From: Hyperoodon ampullatus
Lineage: Eukaryota; Chordata; Mammalia; Artiodactyla; Ziphiidae
Direction of reading: 5' to 3'
Assembly (NCBI GenBank): GCA_949752795.1
Contig: OX457074.1
Coordinates: 31,667,980 to 31,731,979 of the forward strand
Length of the DNA: 64,000 nucleotides
Part shown: positions 11,701 through 23,700 of the stretch, in pieces
Position numbering within the stretch: the first letter of the stretch is position 1
Layout of the letters: each line of letters starts with the position of its first letter
Notes under the pieces: model-generated
Databases searched by the model: none
What the model saw: the letters and a program-made list of their open reading frames with translations, nothing else
Told to the model about the DNA's origin: nothing
Position numbers and translations under genes: made by a program

Positions 11701-14700
11701 CAGCCCACACGGAGTTCTCTTTTCCTTCAGCTCTGGAGAAATTAAGGGTAAAATGGGTGAGCGAGTTTGTTTTTAGACAGTTTCTCAAACCCTGAATGAG
11801 TTTTAGGCAAACCCGTGCTTCGTGGTGTCACCCTTTTGAGTGCTGTCCTCCCCGTATCTCACACCCTCCCCATTGCGGGGCTGCTGGGCTGTCCCATGAC
11901 CCCTTGCTGAGCCCTCACCTGACTGCCACGCATAAATGGGGGCTTGACGTGGGCCCATGGTGGCTCTGCTTTGAATACACTGGCTTGGAATCCAGCATGG
12001 AGAGTCCCACTGACCTGGCTGTTGGAAACTGGTCTCGTGAAATGTGGGCTGTGATTCAGGGCAGACTTTCGTTGAGGGGCCCAAGTTGGACCCCAGGCCC
12101 CGCAGGGGAGGCCTGGTGGGTGTGGTGCCGACTCTTGGCCCCGGCTGCTGCTCTGCCCACCGCGATCGTGTTTGAGGAGGGCTTCCTGTCATGAGCTGTG
12201 CCCGTCGGATCCTCTCCGGGCCTCCTCACTCCTTCCGGTCTCCCGCACACAGCTGTAGAGTTCTTTCCTTCCTCTGCAGCCCATGGCTGCAGTTCAGTGC
12301 CCGCTTTCAGATTGCTTTCCTTGCTCTTAGCCTCCCCCGTGCTTACCCACCCCCCTCTTAGAAATGACGCCCTGATCCCGGCTCGCGGAGAGCGCCCTTC
12401 CGTCCCAGGGGTCCCTGTAGGGTCCAGCGCAGAGCCCTGGACGCACAGACAGCTCCCCCTGCTGGGTTAACCATGCTGCTGCCGGCCTTGGGCACCCACA
12501 GTCCCTCGTTCCCTCAGCAAAGGGGGTTTTGAGCTCCCACCACGTGCCTCTGTTGTGTGCCCCCATCCCACTAACGGGGAGAGAGACGGTAAATGGTCGG
12601 CGTTATACTGCACGCTGCACCATGAATGCTCTGCAAACCCCAAACCCAACACAGCCCAGCGTGTGAGGAGTGGGGGGGGGGGGGTCCGAGTGCTGGGAAG
12701 GCCCAGAACAAGCCTGGACTGAAGGAGGAGGGCTGGGCTGTGCAAGGTCTGGAAGGGCGTCCCAGGCAGGTGGAGGGTGTAGGGCTGGAGCAGTGGGCAA
12801 GGCTGGGCCTGAGGGACGGGGAACGGCCACACGTTGGTAGATGGGTGGAGGGCCTCCGGGTCATTGGAAGCCCTTTGGCTTTTACTCAGTTAGCTGGGAG
12901 CAGGGGAGGGATTGGACCCTGCTGATGGGTGGGAAGGTTCACGAGGACCCTCTGGCTGTGTGGGGGGCCAGGCGGGCCCAGGGAGGCTGGTGGGAGACCC
13001 CTGCCTTTCCCCAGGTGGGAGATGACGGTGCTGGACCTGATGGGGCTGAGGAGGCCTGGGCACACTTTAAAGGAACGGGGTGGGTGCGCCCAGGGCTGAG
13101 AGGTGGTGGCTGCCAGCCAGTGGTCCCCGGTATCGGGAAGGCAGGGCCAGCCAGCTGGCGGGGAGTGTGCCCAGACCTCCGGGGCCTTCCACCCGGCTTT
13201 GGGCCCCATGTCGGCTGATTGCTCCCAAAGGGGTTGGGCGAGGAAGTTGGCCGGAGACGGACTCACTCGGGAGCCCGTCTCGCCGGAGCCGGTGTGTTCT
13301 GCACGTCGCGGGAGCCCTGATCTTCGGTGGCAGCGAGTGTCCGGCAGAGGCCGGCGCCAGCTGTCATGTCTTCAGGTGGGAAATCAAATCAAGAGGAGGC
13401 TGGTTGGTAGCGCCAGCAGACCCTCGGAGGTGACACTTTTAGTGACACGTCTGTCCAGGCGGCAAATGTCAAAGGTGTTCGTTCTTGCCTCTTGGGCTTG
13501 GGCCCCCAGTGGGGTCTGAATGTGCCGTGGCGAGGCCTCCGCGTGGCTGGGCTGCTCGGGGCTGCAGTGCCTGCAACAGCCGGAGGCTGACGGTCCCCGT
13601 TCACTTCCTGTAGGAGGCGGCGTGGCGGGGGTCATTGGCAAGGACACAGATGGACTCGCTCCCCCAGATCCACTCGGTCATAGCAGTGAGGCCAGGATCT
13701 GAACCCAGAGCCCTGACAAGTTTACGGTTGTGTGGTCCACCTCGTGTAACGCTGGTTACTCCACAGGGCCCTGTGATTGTCAGAGAGGGTGAGGTTGAAA
13801 CAGTTGTCAGAGCTGCTGATGGGTGTTGTCAGGTAGGCTATTGATGTTGCCGTGTGCCAGGGAAGACGGAAGGTGTGGCTGCAATAGCTACATCTGTCCC
13901 TTTGTCTTTAAAGCATCCTTCGTAAAAGTGTAGGTACACAAAGTGTCATTTTATAGACTGTCAGTAGTGGACGTGAAAAAAGCAAAGGGGGGGTTGAGTC
14001 ACGCTCAGTAAGAGTTACACAGCAGGGCCATGTCTGATTCATGGCTGCTTGGTGGCCAGATTCCAATGGCCAGCTGGAAGGAAGGGGGCATTTGAAATTA
14101 TAGTATAAATAAAAATAAGAGGGAAGGTCTAAGAATAATTTTTCTTTGTGTTGGAAAGTAGACCCCATAATTTATGGATAATCTCTGTATATCGCGTATT
14201 CTGTGTTTGTCTTCAGAGTACGTTTCTCTTTTATCTTCTGTCCCCTTGCACTGACAGAGCAGGAGCCTGTGCTCAGGGCCGAGTGCCTGACCCACGAGGT
14301 GCTCAGTAAGCAGTGAACGAACGAATGCTAAATCGACCTGAATTCTCTTTCTCTTGGTGGTGTTTTGATGTGACGTGCTCATCTCCATTGGTGTCTGCCT
14401 CTTTTAGCCTTTTGCAAATACACTTTGTGGGCTTTTCCAGAAATGTGGAAATGTTGTACCGTATCTTGAGACTTTGAGTTTAGAACAGTGTGATTCCTAG
14501 CTGTTAGATTTTGTCTGGTAGTAAAATGTGGTTCCCGATTTTGCCAGCTGCCCTTTCTCTGTTGCCTAAGCCACTGGCTCCTGCTGACTGCCCGGGAGCT
14601 TTTAAATCTCCCAAGGCGTCCCAGAGCCCCGGCGCCATCCGGCAGGTCGGAGCCTCGGGGCGGGTGCGGGCAGCGTGGCGCTGAAGCTCCCAGGAGGCTC

Positions 14701-17700
14701 TGGGCCTGGTCAGCGTGGGCCCTTCCTCCCGTCGCTTCCGCTGACCACCGGCGGCCACGCTGTTTCAGAGAGTCACAGTCAGCAGGCGACTCGCCAACTT
14801 TCAGCAGCTCAAAATGGGTGTTGCAGCAGGATGAGCCTCCTCCCGTGGCCTGCTGGTGGGGAGCGTGGTCCAGCTGGCGGTGTGGTGACCGGCCCGTCGG
14901 GCCAGTGCCCCCGTGGCCCACTTCTCCAGGTCTAACTGGTAAGCGCGGCTTGGGCGGCAAATAAGAACTCTGCTAGATCTTTCATTATAAAGATAATGCC
15001 TGTCCATTCCCAGTGGTGTAGAAAATGCAAAAAGAAGACGGACACACTCCGTAATCTTGTCACACAGGCAGCTGTTGTTCCCATGTGGGTATATGTCCTA
15101 ATGGACATGTTTTCTAAGCATTTTCTTTTCTAGGGTTGCAGACGTGTTGTAAATGCAACTTTGCATCCCTGCTTTCTGTATCATGATGTCGTCACCCCCC
15201 AGCTGCCTGGCCTGTGGGAATGGGTGGTTGTTCGGCTTTGTCACGGCCGTCTGTCTGTGGGCAAAGCCAGTGGGTTCTTACTCTGAAGAGGGAGCGAAGG
15301 CCAGATCAAGACCCACATCCCCGGAGGCAGCTGTATGGACAGATCTGGATCACAGGTCTGAAGTGTGTTCCACGAGAACAGAAGGAATCTCATGCTTCAT
15401 ACCGTGCAGACAGTAGAAAAGTATTACACGTGTGTTGTTCCTAACCACGTGACCTTTTCAAAGCTCATTTTTCAGAAGGTGAGTGCATTCATTCGCTCAC
15501 TTCATAAGCCCGAGGGTGCCGGGGCCGGCGCTGGGCAGTGAGGGCTCACGGTCGGCAGCTGAGGCCTGGCGCTCCGTGGGCTTACAGTTCGGGAGAGGCG
15601 GACACCTTCACGGTGCGACGTGTAGTGCTCCGAGGGGGCCAGGCAGGCAGGTCCGAGGCTGTTCTAACCCTGCGTGCGGTGGGACGGGGTGCAGTGGCCC
15701 AGAGGTCACCCCTTAAGCTGACTCCTTACCACCAGATTCCCAGGACAAATACTACAGTCACTGATTTTTTTCGCCTCACTTCCTGCGTGCATTTTCCATG
15801 TTGCTACACAGCTACACTTGGCTTCAAAGGTTAAAGTTTGGGTAGGTTAGACGTCCATACGGTGGGGACGAGGCAGTGCTCTCTCTGGGTTCCTATGTGT
15901 CCCCTGTGCTAATGTGGGAGCTGCCACACACTGCCGTGCCTGAGGGAGCCGCCCCTCACAGGAGTCGCTCACCATTCCCACCCCAGTCACAGTTGTTTCC
16001 AGGTTCTCACAGTGTAAATAACCACGTGGTAAGCGTCTTTGGGCAGAAAGCCTGCTTTTCTGAGGATTCTTCATTGTCTTCAATGTAGAATTCCCAGAAG
16101 TGAGAGTAGTGGGGAAAATGTATGAACATCATTCTGTCTCTTGAAATTGGCAAATGCTTCCCCAGCAGACCAGGCCCAGGTGCAGTGCCGCCAGCCGGGG
16201 GCTGACTGTGCTCAGTTGATGGTCCCTGAGCCCAAAATGGGTGCTGAAATTTTTTGAAAGATCATTTCTAGTTTAATAGATGGAAATTTCCATCAAAACA
16301 CTCATTTTAAAAGTGAGTTTCCTGTCTGTAAGTATTACCCTAAGAAACTGATGTAGGCATTTAACCTAAGTTTACGATTGAATTAAGAGAGAAATGCCGT
16401 CTTTGTTGAAGTTCCGGTGTTCGAAGCCCTCTCCTCCCGAGCGCCTGCCTGGGGAGTTGTGGGTGCGGCCCTCGCCTCAGTGCTCCCCCTGAAGGTCGAC
16501 TTTCCCATGGGTGTAGACAAAGCACCAGAAACCATGGGGACCCCCGGGAAAAGGGTGAGGAGAAACAATCCCTTCCTGTTTTGGACAAGCCCTCCCTTCC
16601 CCACCTCACCAGCTGGTGATCTCGTAATGGAGAGGGTTTCACCTGCAGCCCAGAGAGAGCAGCACAGACTCCCTCTTTTCTCTCAGGCAGAGGATGGGCC
16701 TTAAGTCCTGCCAGCAGATGACAGGGCAGCCTTTTGTCTCTGCTCCGCCCGCCCCGTCCGTACCCACTGTCTCCCGCGCTGGCTCCTTCCTCCCTGGGCT
16801 TTGGCTTCCGCGTCCGTGGGCTGCGGTGGCAGCAGCCATGTCTCAGGGTGGTGGTGACGCGTGTGTGAGCTGTGCCCTTGGGAGTCACAGCTTTGTGCTC
16901 GCTGGAAACTAAACTAGAAAATGAACACACAGGGGCCTGAGCTCCTGCTCTGTGCCTGGAACAAGCCAGGGTGGGGAGGTTCCTGGCCACAGGCGGGTCT
17001 GGGGTGTAGAAGGCATAGGTCCCCATTCTGCGGGCTGCGGACGCGGGCCTCGGGGGCCGCAGAGCACCTGCCCTGCTCTAGGTGTCCAAGAAGAACCCCT
17101 GCCCACAGAGCATCCTGCTGGGGTGGGCGAGCTGGGGCCCACGCGCGCACGCTGGGAGGCCCAGGCTCTCTTTCCTCCCTGAGGGCGGGGCAGGGGGGCG
17201 GGAGTGGGAGTGTGGTCTGAAGGCAGGAAGGAACTGGAGGACTCTAGGGCCCTCTGCGGCCAGCGGAGCAGGTGCCAGGTGTGGGGGAGGGGCTGGTGAG
17301 CCACCCTGGGGAGTGGAGGTCTGTGTGCAGGGAGGCGGGGCCTGAGACTTGACACTGGGAGAGGCCCTGACCTGGGAGCCGCCCACCAGGGCTTCAGTGC
17401 CAGAGGTGGGTCCTGTCAGCTTTGGGGGCCGGAAATCCCAAATCAGGGTGTCCACAGGGGTGTTCCGTCTGAAACCCGCAGGGGAGCGTCCTGCCTTGCG
17501 GCTTCCCTGCTTCTGCTGGTGGTGGCCCTCCTTGGTGTCCCGTGGCCTACGCTGCTGCCTTCCCCTTGTGTCCACTCCTGCGTCTCTTCTCTGCTTGTGA
17601 GGACACCTGTCACGTTGGATGTCGGGGCCCACGGGCTCCAGTGTGACCTCAGCTTAACTGTTAACAAATGAATCTGCAACAGCCCTGTTTCCAAATAAGC

Positions 17701-20700
17701 TCTCATTCCGAACCCGGAGGTCAGGACTTCACAGCCCTGGGGCCCAGCTGTGCCCCAGCCCCCGGTCAGGGGAAGGCTCTCTGAGGGCTGAGTCTCCACT
17801 TGGGCGGCAGCACAGGCCACTTGTGGTGGGAGGGTGAGGTTGGGCTGCTGAGGGTCAGCATCATCCAGGCCAGGCCGGGCCCCAGATGTTCTCTTGTGAC
17901 CTCGGGCTGGATGGTCCAGGAACATTGCCAGGTGTAATAGAATCTCAGTTAAACCCATCCAGAAACCAGCTGCTTCTCAGCTCCTTCACAGCTGCCATCC
18001 TGGCCCAAGCTCCCACCATCCTCCCTGGACTGGTCAGGTGGCATCGCTGCTCGGCTTGCACCCTCCTGAAGGCCCTCCGAGAGCCCCCGGCACCGCCAGG
18101 GCCCTTCCGTCATGGCCCTCTGGCTGCTCTGCCTATGCCAGCCTCTCCCCCTGCACCCAGGCGAAGCCCCCACCTGCTCTCTGCCTGATGTCCTTGCTGC
18201 CACCCAGGCCCCTCTGCAGTGTCTCTGTCAGACCTGAGCACAGGGCAGGCTCTCCCCACCCCAGCCCACCTCCCCTGTGTGTGTGTGTCTTGTTCCCCCT
18301 CACTGGGACACAGGCTCCGGGAGAGCAGGGACTGGCCTCAGGCCTGGAGAAGCGCCAGGCGTGGCGCGTGCGAGTGTCAAGGACCCAGCGCACAGAGCAC
18401 CTCAGGGCTCTGGGAGGGCGTGGCATGGGCTCTGAGACTGGCTCTGAGTTCTCCTCCTGCTGTGAGTGGCCCTGTGACCTCTCTGGGCCCCCGTTCCCTC
18501 CTCTGTGGGAGGGACTGATGATGCAAAGCAAGGCCTTAGGTCAGCCTTCGTCCCTCGTGGCTGGGGCGCCTTGGCGAGCCACCTCACTTCCGGGCCTCAG
18601 CCCTGGCCTTCGGGGGTTGGGGGGCAGGACCCCGCCTGGACTGAGGGTCCAGCGAGGCGCCAGGTGTGGTACACCTGTCACGTGCCAGGCGCTCCCACAG
18701 GAACTGGTCTGATCCTCATGACAGCCCGAGGTGGCGGGGACCCTGTCTCTGTCCTGCAGGCGAGGAAGCCCAGGTGTGGAGGGATGAGCAGCAGCAGGGC
18801 CTGGATCTGGGCCCATGCTCACAGACGCCCCTCCCCCGGGGCCGAAACACCAGCCTGGGTGGGGCCCACGCACAGCAGCGAGTGGATGGCCCGTGGGTGA
18901 GTGCCAGGAAAGAGCACGTGTTTATGTTTTCTGGGTGGAATCACAAGAAAATGTCAACAGCTGTTTCCTCTGGGGAGAGGAGTGGGGGCAGGAAAAGAGG
19001 GCAGCCCTCACTTCCTTTTACGCTGAAGGATTTAAAACAGGCTCTGGCATCTCCCCTTCCCCCATCAACGTGGCGGTGAGGACAGGCTGTCATCCTACCT
19101 GGCAGAGTACACAGCAGCCGTCAGGCCCGTCTCACCCCAGCCCGCGTGCCTGTCTGCCCACTGTCCTGACAGCGACTTACAGCCGACTGTCTACACTGAG
19201 ACCACCAGCAGCACGGTTGCTCGGAGGTCCTGTCCCTGCAGTCTTACTGTGCTCACGACCCTGATGTGCTGAGATGCTGGGCTGGCCATCTTACAGAGTG
19301 GCCCGAGGTCTGGGTTTGTCCACCTGCTGCCTCAGTCCTCGCCCTATACTTCTGTGAACTGGAATCAGATGTGGAGTCTGCACTGAAAAAAGTTGGGGGG
19401 TTTTGCCAGGGCCGTCAGGTGGTGGGCGACGGGCAGGGCTTGGCCACGTCCCACCCTCCGTTATGAAGTCACACGCCCCCCTCTCGTCCTGAAGGTCGCC
19501 TGGCTGTGGTGGTACTTTAGGCTCTTCACATCTTTCAGCTCTTTGGCTTTTCCGCGATGTATTTATGTTTTTTTTCTCTTTCAGCGTTAACCTGGGGTGA
19601 TCTGAGCTTATTTTCTCCTAATTTGCCTTGCTTGACTAAAAGCAGTCTTTCCTCTACTGCCTGTGAGCTGGGAGAGGGAGGGCCCTGGAGGGTCTCCCTG
19701 GGGAACGGGCTCAAAAGCCTCCGCTCTGCGTGGAGTGTCCTTGGTGGCCAAGGGTCATCGGTGACTTAGGAAACGGCTGGTGGAACACAGGAGGTTGTCG
19801 CCACATTGAGGAAGACCCAGTAAGCACTTTGCTGCAGTTCAGTAACGAGGAGGGAACTTAGCTGGACCGGGGAGCTGGTCACTGGGGGGCAAAAGCTGGC
19901 CCTGGGCTCAGTGCCGGCTCCCCAGCCCCTCCTTCAGAGACCGGCAGAAAGAGGAGGGCGGAGGCCCCGGCCACCAGAGCCGCAGTCCTCTGCCCATGGA
20001 GGCCCGGGGCCAGAGCGGGTACCAGTTTCTGGTCTCTGCCGTGTGAGATGGAGGGGGGCGTCTGGTGGCTGTGGGCAGAGTGGAGAGCAGTGACCTGGGC
20101 AAGGCCTGGCCCCCAGGTTGGGGGGCCGCTGTGTCTCAGGTCCTCCTGACCCCCCCTCCCTCCCCCACACTTCGTAGACGTGGAAGCAGAAGCCCAGAGA
20201 GGTGGCCATTCGTGTGCGGTCCCCCTGCTGCTATAGGGTGGGGACGGGACGGGAGCCCTGGCATCCCCGTCAGCTGTCGGGCACGGGGTTGTTAGGGTGG
20301 TGGCAGTGCTTGGACCCAGATGGGGTCTTCTTGGAGCCCCGCTGCCTGGCGACCTTGCATTCTTGCCAGGTTGTCAGACATGCCTCGTGTACCCGGCGAC
20401 AGCCTGCATGCTAGGGCTTTACGAGAAGTCCCCGTGCAGAGCCGCCTCTGGGCCAGCTGGGTCTGCAGAGTCTGTGCCCTTCACTCTGCGTCCGTGACTG
20501 CAGACACCGCTTACGTGCTTTCTAGGAACACTGCAAAACGTAGCCAGTGAGAAGAAGCAATTTCCTGTTTTTCTATTACCTTGACTGCTTTGCTTTCTTC
20601 TTTCGAAATTCCCCGACCTTGCCCATCTGAAGCGCCTTTGTTTTAGGGGCGCGTTTGGGGACCAGTGTGGGTCAGCCGGTCCCTGGAGCAGGCAAGCGAG

Positions 20701-23700
20701 GTGAGGTCGGGAGGCCCTGCAGGAGACGCCAGCGGTGTTTCTGGTTCTCCTCTTAGCCTGTATTTTGCGGGAACTGTTGGGCTTGTTCAGGCTCCCTGTT
20801 CAACCTCCCCTGCCCTGAGCTTTCTCAGCCAGGGTAGCAGACTGCACAGGGAGAACGGGGGGCCCACTGAGCAGGTGAAGGCTTTGTTCTTCTCCCCATG
20901 GGCCCGTCTCAGCTGCAGGAGAAGGGTGGTGACACGCTTGCTCGTGGAGTGATTTGCTTGTGTGCACGGTGCCGGTCTTCCCTCGAGAGGGTGCTGGGTC
21001 AGAAAGCAGCCTGAGGCCCGGGAGCGGCCAGCCCCTTGAACCCCTGCTTCTTCCACTGTCCCTGTAAGTTGTGGACCCTCAGATCGTCAGAGTGGGGTGA
21101 GGGCCAGGCTCCGGGGGTCAGAAGGGCCCATTCAGACCCCTCTCACCACCACGTCTGTGTCCACTGCCCTGTCCTCGGGCACAAGAGGCCCTTTGTGGGG
21201 ACGAGATGCTGTCACTAAGGCAGGAACGTCTCCGCCGGACGCCTCCCTCGCAGCTGAGACCGCCGTGTGCAGCTCAGCTGACGCTCTGGGCTGTTGGCTG
21301 TGAATTCTCCCAACTGCGTGACCGAGAGCCGTGCCTCCTCTTATGAAAACCACAGCGTTTAGGGGAATACCCTTTGTCTAATTTCCATACTGATGTGGTG
21401 AGCTGTTTCCGTGTGTGCCGGCCACACGTTATTCCAGCAGCGTCAGCTGTGTGGGGTGCAGACGTGCACGTTTGCATTTGAAGCTGGGCCGGCCTCGCAG
21501 CTGTGCTGAGAGGCTCGGAGGACAGGGAGACCTCACGTCTCCGGCAGGCCCTGCGCAGAGCCCGGCCCATTCATCCCGGTCCCGCCAGGTTAGGCCAGGT
21601 TCAGCTTTCCCTGCCAAGATGGGGCTCTCTGTTCAGGGGGCTTTTTGGGGTGTGGGATGGGGTCTGAGGTCTTCTCCTTTCTTCACTCCTGGTTTCCATT
21701 TGGGAGTAAACGAAGGGTGTCAGATGTGCCGTGCTTGCTGTAAGCCGAGGGTTTTGTGAAGCAGCCTCAGAGACTCTTACCAGGAAGGAGGCTGGGAACA
21801 GGCGGCCTGAGTGGCTGTGACCTGGACGGGAGAGCCACGTGCGTCACAGGAGTCCCCCCACACTGTCCCCCACGACTGGCCAGCTTCCTTTGTTCCCACC
21901 AGTCTGGGTGGTGATGTTGCTTCTAGAGCATGAGGAAGCCAGAGCTGCCGCCTGTGATGGGCAGAGGTGAAGTTTGGAAATAAACCAACCAAAAATGTGC
22001 TTTTGTTTTGGTATATTGTTAAGAAATCAAATTATTAAGGTAGATTTGAGGACATTCTGTTACCATCTAGCTTTATTTCTTAAGAAATGCTTTGGAAAAT
22101 ATAATTGGGGCGATGTACTAGGCTGGGATTTGACTTGATTTTATTTAGAAAAATATGTTTGTGTTTTTTGGATAACTGCAGCATTTTGCTGTTTGACCTG
22201 TTACTAGCTTAGAGTAGACATGAGGCAATTGATTGCTGGCTTTTTTTTTTTTTTAATGTTTCTCTTGGTTGACAGTAAATCACAGTGGACACACTGTGCT
22301 TCAGGCCACGTGATTGTTCCAGATGAAGTCTCACTGCCGTGTGTTTTACGTGCCTTTCCTAAATTGTAGGACAGAGTGATGCCAATTACAGCCCCCACCC
22401 TGCACTGCCTCTGCAGCCTCGCCTGTTCTTCTGTGGGTTTTTCCAGGACCCTAACTGCATCTCGCCTCTTCTCCCATTTTACTCACTGTAGCCAGAGCCC
22501 AGCCATCTAGAAACCTCAGTATCAGGCATCATTCCCCACGGTTCACTTTCTCCCAGAGAGGCCGATCCTAAGAGGCGAGCTTAGGTTGGAGATGTAGGCA
22601 GAGGCAGCATTTGCATGAGTGCTGGGGGCTGGGTCTGCTGGAAGGGATGTAATGGAAGAAGGGGGCAGACGAATATACAGTCAGAGCCTCTTTAACAACT
22701 ACCCCTCGGCCATGCAGTGGCATCCTCCATCTGCCTGTCCATCCATCTGTCCATTTATCCACACAGCGGGTGTTTGCCAGCTGCTTTGTCAGACTTTGCG
22801 GATGGACGTGATGGTGGGAAGACGAGCCTGGGCCCTTCCCTAGGAGCACCTTCTGACATGACCCACCAAACTGCAGAATAGGGGTGCTGGGAGAGAGGGA
22901 GTGCTGACCCAGCCCTGGTGGGAGGCCAGCCCTGGAGGACCAGCCAGGGAAGCCGAGCTGGAGAGCTGCGGAGGAGCAGCTCGCACAGAGGCCCAGAGGG
23001 AGGACAGGGCAGAGGCATCCAAGGCGGTGGCTCCACACCTCTCCGGGTGGCAGGGCTCGCGCTGAGAATTCCTGTCCTGGGGGGCGGCGGGCAGGGGTGG
23101 CGCACTCTTGGGCTGCTGCTCCTGAAGCTTCACGTCTGGTTTCTGCGGGCACCCAGGCTCCCTGGCGCAGGAAGCGTAATGGTGCGTAAGCCCAGCGTTT
23201 TCCACGTGTGGGGCCCAGCCTGGCCACAGTGGGGTTGTGCGAAGACCCCTTTCTTTGGGAACCAGCTGGGAATTCACATCTCATCCCTTCATCAGAATTG
23301 CTTCATCAAAGCTGGTGCTGCTTCACATGTTTAAACTAGCTAAGTACTTAAGCAAACAATGGCTGTGTATGGTTTTTTTTTCAAGTCAATGTGCAGTTTT
23401 ACTTAAAAAACAAAAATTTTCAGGGTTACTGCAGAAATGTTTGGTCTTCATTTTCCACGTCCTTAGGACCGGGAGATACGGTGAGATTCTTACACATGCG
23501 AGGGGGTTCTTGAGAGGAGCAAGCCCTTAGTCCACAGAGGCCTTGTACTTCTTTGAATGATCTTTGACCCAGCTTTTCAAGAACTGTGCTCTCGACGTTG
23601 TAAAAACTCAGCCCCGCTCCTTGAAGCCGTGCAGTGGAGATAGGCTCTGACCCCTGAGAAGCCTGAACTGGCCACCCAGGGCGTTTGTCCTGGCGAGCGC